Source: Treponema sp. (lineage in GTDB: Bacteria; Spirochaetota; Spirochaetia; Treponematales; Breznakiellaceae). Taken from it: 41,764 nt of DNA. Location of the stretch: positions 1-41,764 of the forward strand of contig JAISCC010000032.1 in assembly GCA_031265845.1 (NCBI GenBank). Reading direction: 5' to 3'. The notes under the pieces were generated by a model, which saw nothing but the letters and a program-made list of their open reading frames with translations, was not told where the DNA came from and ran no database searches. A program made the translations under genes and the position numbers. Of the stretch, positions 40,937-41,764 are shown piece by piece; position 1 is the stretch's first letter, and every line of letters begins with the position of its first letter.

Positions 40937-41695
40937 GTGCCGTCATTAGATAATCTCAATAAATTCAGAGGTTTGTTTCGTAGCATAGGAAAAGAAGCGG
41001 AGGATTTGGCTTCAAAAGGCATTTCTTTTGCTGACCTTGATCTGCCTGACGACAGAAAGCCATCTTCTCCTGCCGGGAATATACCTACGCAACGTGAAAA
41101 TGCCGCAGACGATGCTAGTGATACAGCGGAGTATCTTAAAGCGCTTGACGCGGCGCCAGATTTTGATCTTGACGCTTTGTTTGATGACGATCCCGCGCCG
41201 CTGAAGCCTACAGAGGGCGCTGAAGCCGCAGGAGATACTGTTTTTAATCTTGACGATCTGTTTGACGCGGATGAATCCAATTCCTCCGCGTCCGCCGATG
41301 GTTTTTTATTTGACGATTTGTTTGACAACGCGGATGCGCCTGACGCTCCATCCATTGCTGAAAGCATGCCGCTTGAGGATTCGTCCGGCTTTTCGCCGGA
41401 TGATTTGAACATGGACGAGATGCCGGACTTCGATGACATGGCGGCGCCGCTTCCGCCTTTGGACGCCGATTCTTTCCCGCCCGACGGCTCCGCTGTAGGC
41501 GCGGAGGGCTTTTCGCCGGACGATTTGAACATGGACGAACTGCCGGACTTCGATGACGCGGCGGCGCCGCTTCCGCCTTTGGACGCCGATTCTTTCCCGC
41601 CGGACGATTTGAACATGGACGAGCTGCCGGACTTCGATGACGCGGCGGCGGCGCTTCCGCCTCTGGACGCCGATTCTTTCCCGCCGGACGGATAG
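40937..41695 (+). CDS. Asp-rich repeat protein, interrupted by an in-frame stop (continues to window edge)
   Basis: A GTG at 40937 after CAAGGGAATAAC opens a 252-residue acidic protein. It begins MPSLDNLNKFRGLFRSIGKE and has linkers with DLDALFDDD and LDDLFDADES. The C-terminal ~110 residues are nearly identical units: SPDDLNMDEMPDFDDMAAPL, then PPLDADSFPPD, repeated as DDLNMDELPDFDDAAAPLPP and again. After the TAG at 41693-41695 the same frame continues to the edge with YMDELPDVGDAAALRPMEAD, a diverged fourth unit. So either the gene was truncated by point changes within the repeat, or the true product is longer. Proteins with this start in treponemes may continue into TPR domains (from memory, weak). 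Confidence 0.7.
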   Translation: MPSLDNLNKFRGLFRSIGKEAEDLASKGISFADLDLPDDRKPSSPAGNIPTQRENAADDASDTAEYLKALDAAPDFDLDALFDDDPAPLKPTEGAEAAGDTVFNLDDLFDADESNSSASADGFLFDDLFDNADAPDAPSIAESMPLEDSSGFSPDDLNMDEMPDFDDMAAPLPPLDADSFPPDGSAVGAEGFSPDDLNMDELPDFDDAAAPLPPLDADSFPPDDLNMDELPDFDDAAAALPPLDADSFPPDG

Positions 41696-41764
41696 TACAT
41701 GGACGAGCTGCCGGACGTCGGTGACGCGGCGGCGCTGCGGCCGATGGAAGCCGATGCTTTCCCG

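Noticed and set aside
40924..41700. Long minus-strand Ser/Gly-rich frame opposite the Asp-rich repeat gene
   Set aside because: It mirrors the repeats of the plus-strand gene and has low-complexity Ser/Lys composition with no ribosome site.

Overview
The window looks like chromosome from a spirochaete of the Treponema lineage, probably a gut-type (termite or animal gut) treponeme. This is an inference from gene content: very large Ig-like repeat lipoproteins, methyl-accepting chemotaxis proteins including one with a zinc-binding CZB domain, a PilZ protein, rpoN followed by a short hibernation factor, a CbiMN-CbiQ-CbiO metal transporter, and many dispersed repeats and IS scars. Most of the window is moderately GC-rich. 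The first ~0.75 kb and the block at ~6.3-11.6 kb are clearly AT-rich and look acquired. No tRNA, rRNA or CRISPR array was seen.

Layout. 1-2.2 kb: a possible defence fragment at the left edge (start of a coiled-coil protein resembling the N-terminus of TIR-domain proteins, plus a short protein resembling the N-terminus of anti-phage reverse transcriptases), a degenerate 21-bp periodic array, and a small conserved hypothetical gene. 2.5-3.2 kb: a PD-(D/E)XK-like protein with a heptad coiled coil encoded by 21-bp repeats. 3.3-6.1 kb: a cobalt/nickel ECF transporter operon with its own promoter, a repeat-bearing leader and a palindromic operator candidate. 6.1-12.7 kb: a mobile accessory block. 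It holds an IS30 transposase scar, an Eco57I-like type IIG restriction-modification pair, a truncated ImmA/IrrE-like gene, an XRE controller with a perfect 8+8 palindrome at its promoter, a decayed second copy of the cbiO 3' end, and a REP-associated tyrosine transposase (RAYT) among its repeats.

12.7-23 kb: two giant paralogous lipoprotein genes in tandem on the minus strand. The first is interrupted by a 16-G homopolymer. Removing one G fuses the two reading frames into one ~1605-residue protein, so this is very probably a phase-variable surface lipoprotein that is OFF in this sequence. 23.2-24.8 kb: a CZB chemoreceptor. 24.9-27.1 kb: an AmmeMemoRadiSam pair with the Memo/LigB and AMMECR1 parts fused. 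27.2-28.1 kb: two overlapping IS relics. 28.3-29.2 kb: an orphan C5-cytosine methyltransferase. 29.3-31.0 kb: rpoN and hpf. 31.5-33.6 kb: a dCache chemoreceptor. 33.8-36.9 kb: an NMT1-like ABC importer with cysteines in its binding protein and a palindromic AT-rich promoter region. 37.1-40.8 kb: PilZ, RlmM-like methyltransferase, aldehyde dehydrogenase and a CBM48 protein. 40.9 kb to the right edge: an Asp-rich repeat protein with an in-frame stop inside its repeat block.

The most interesting signals are the poly-G switch in the lipoprotein operon and the restriction-modification island bracketed by duplicated cbiO ends plus REP-like repeats.
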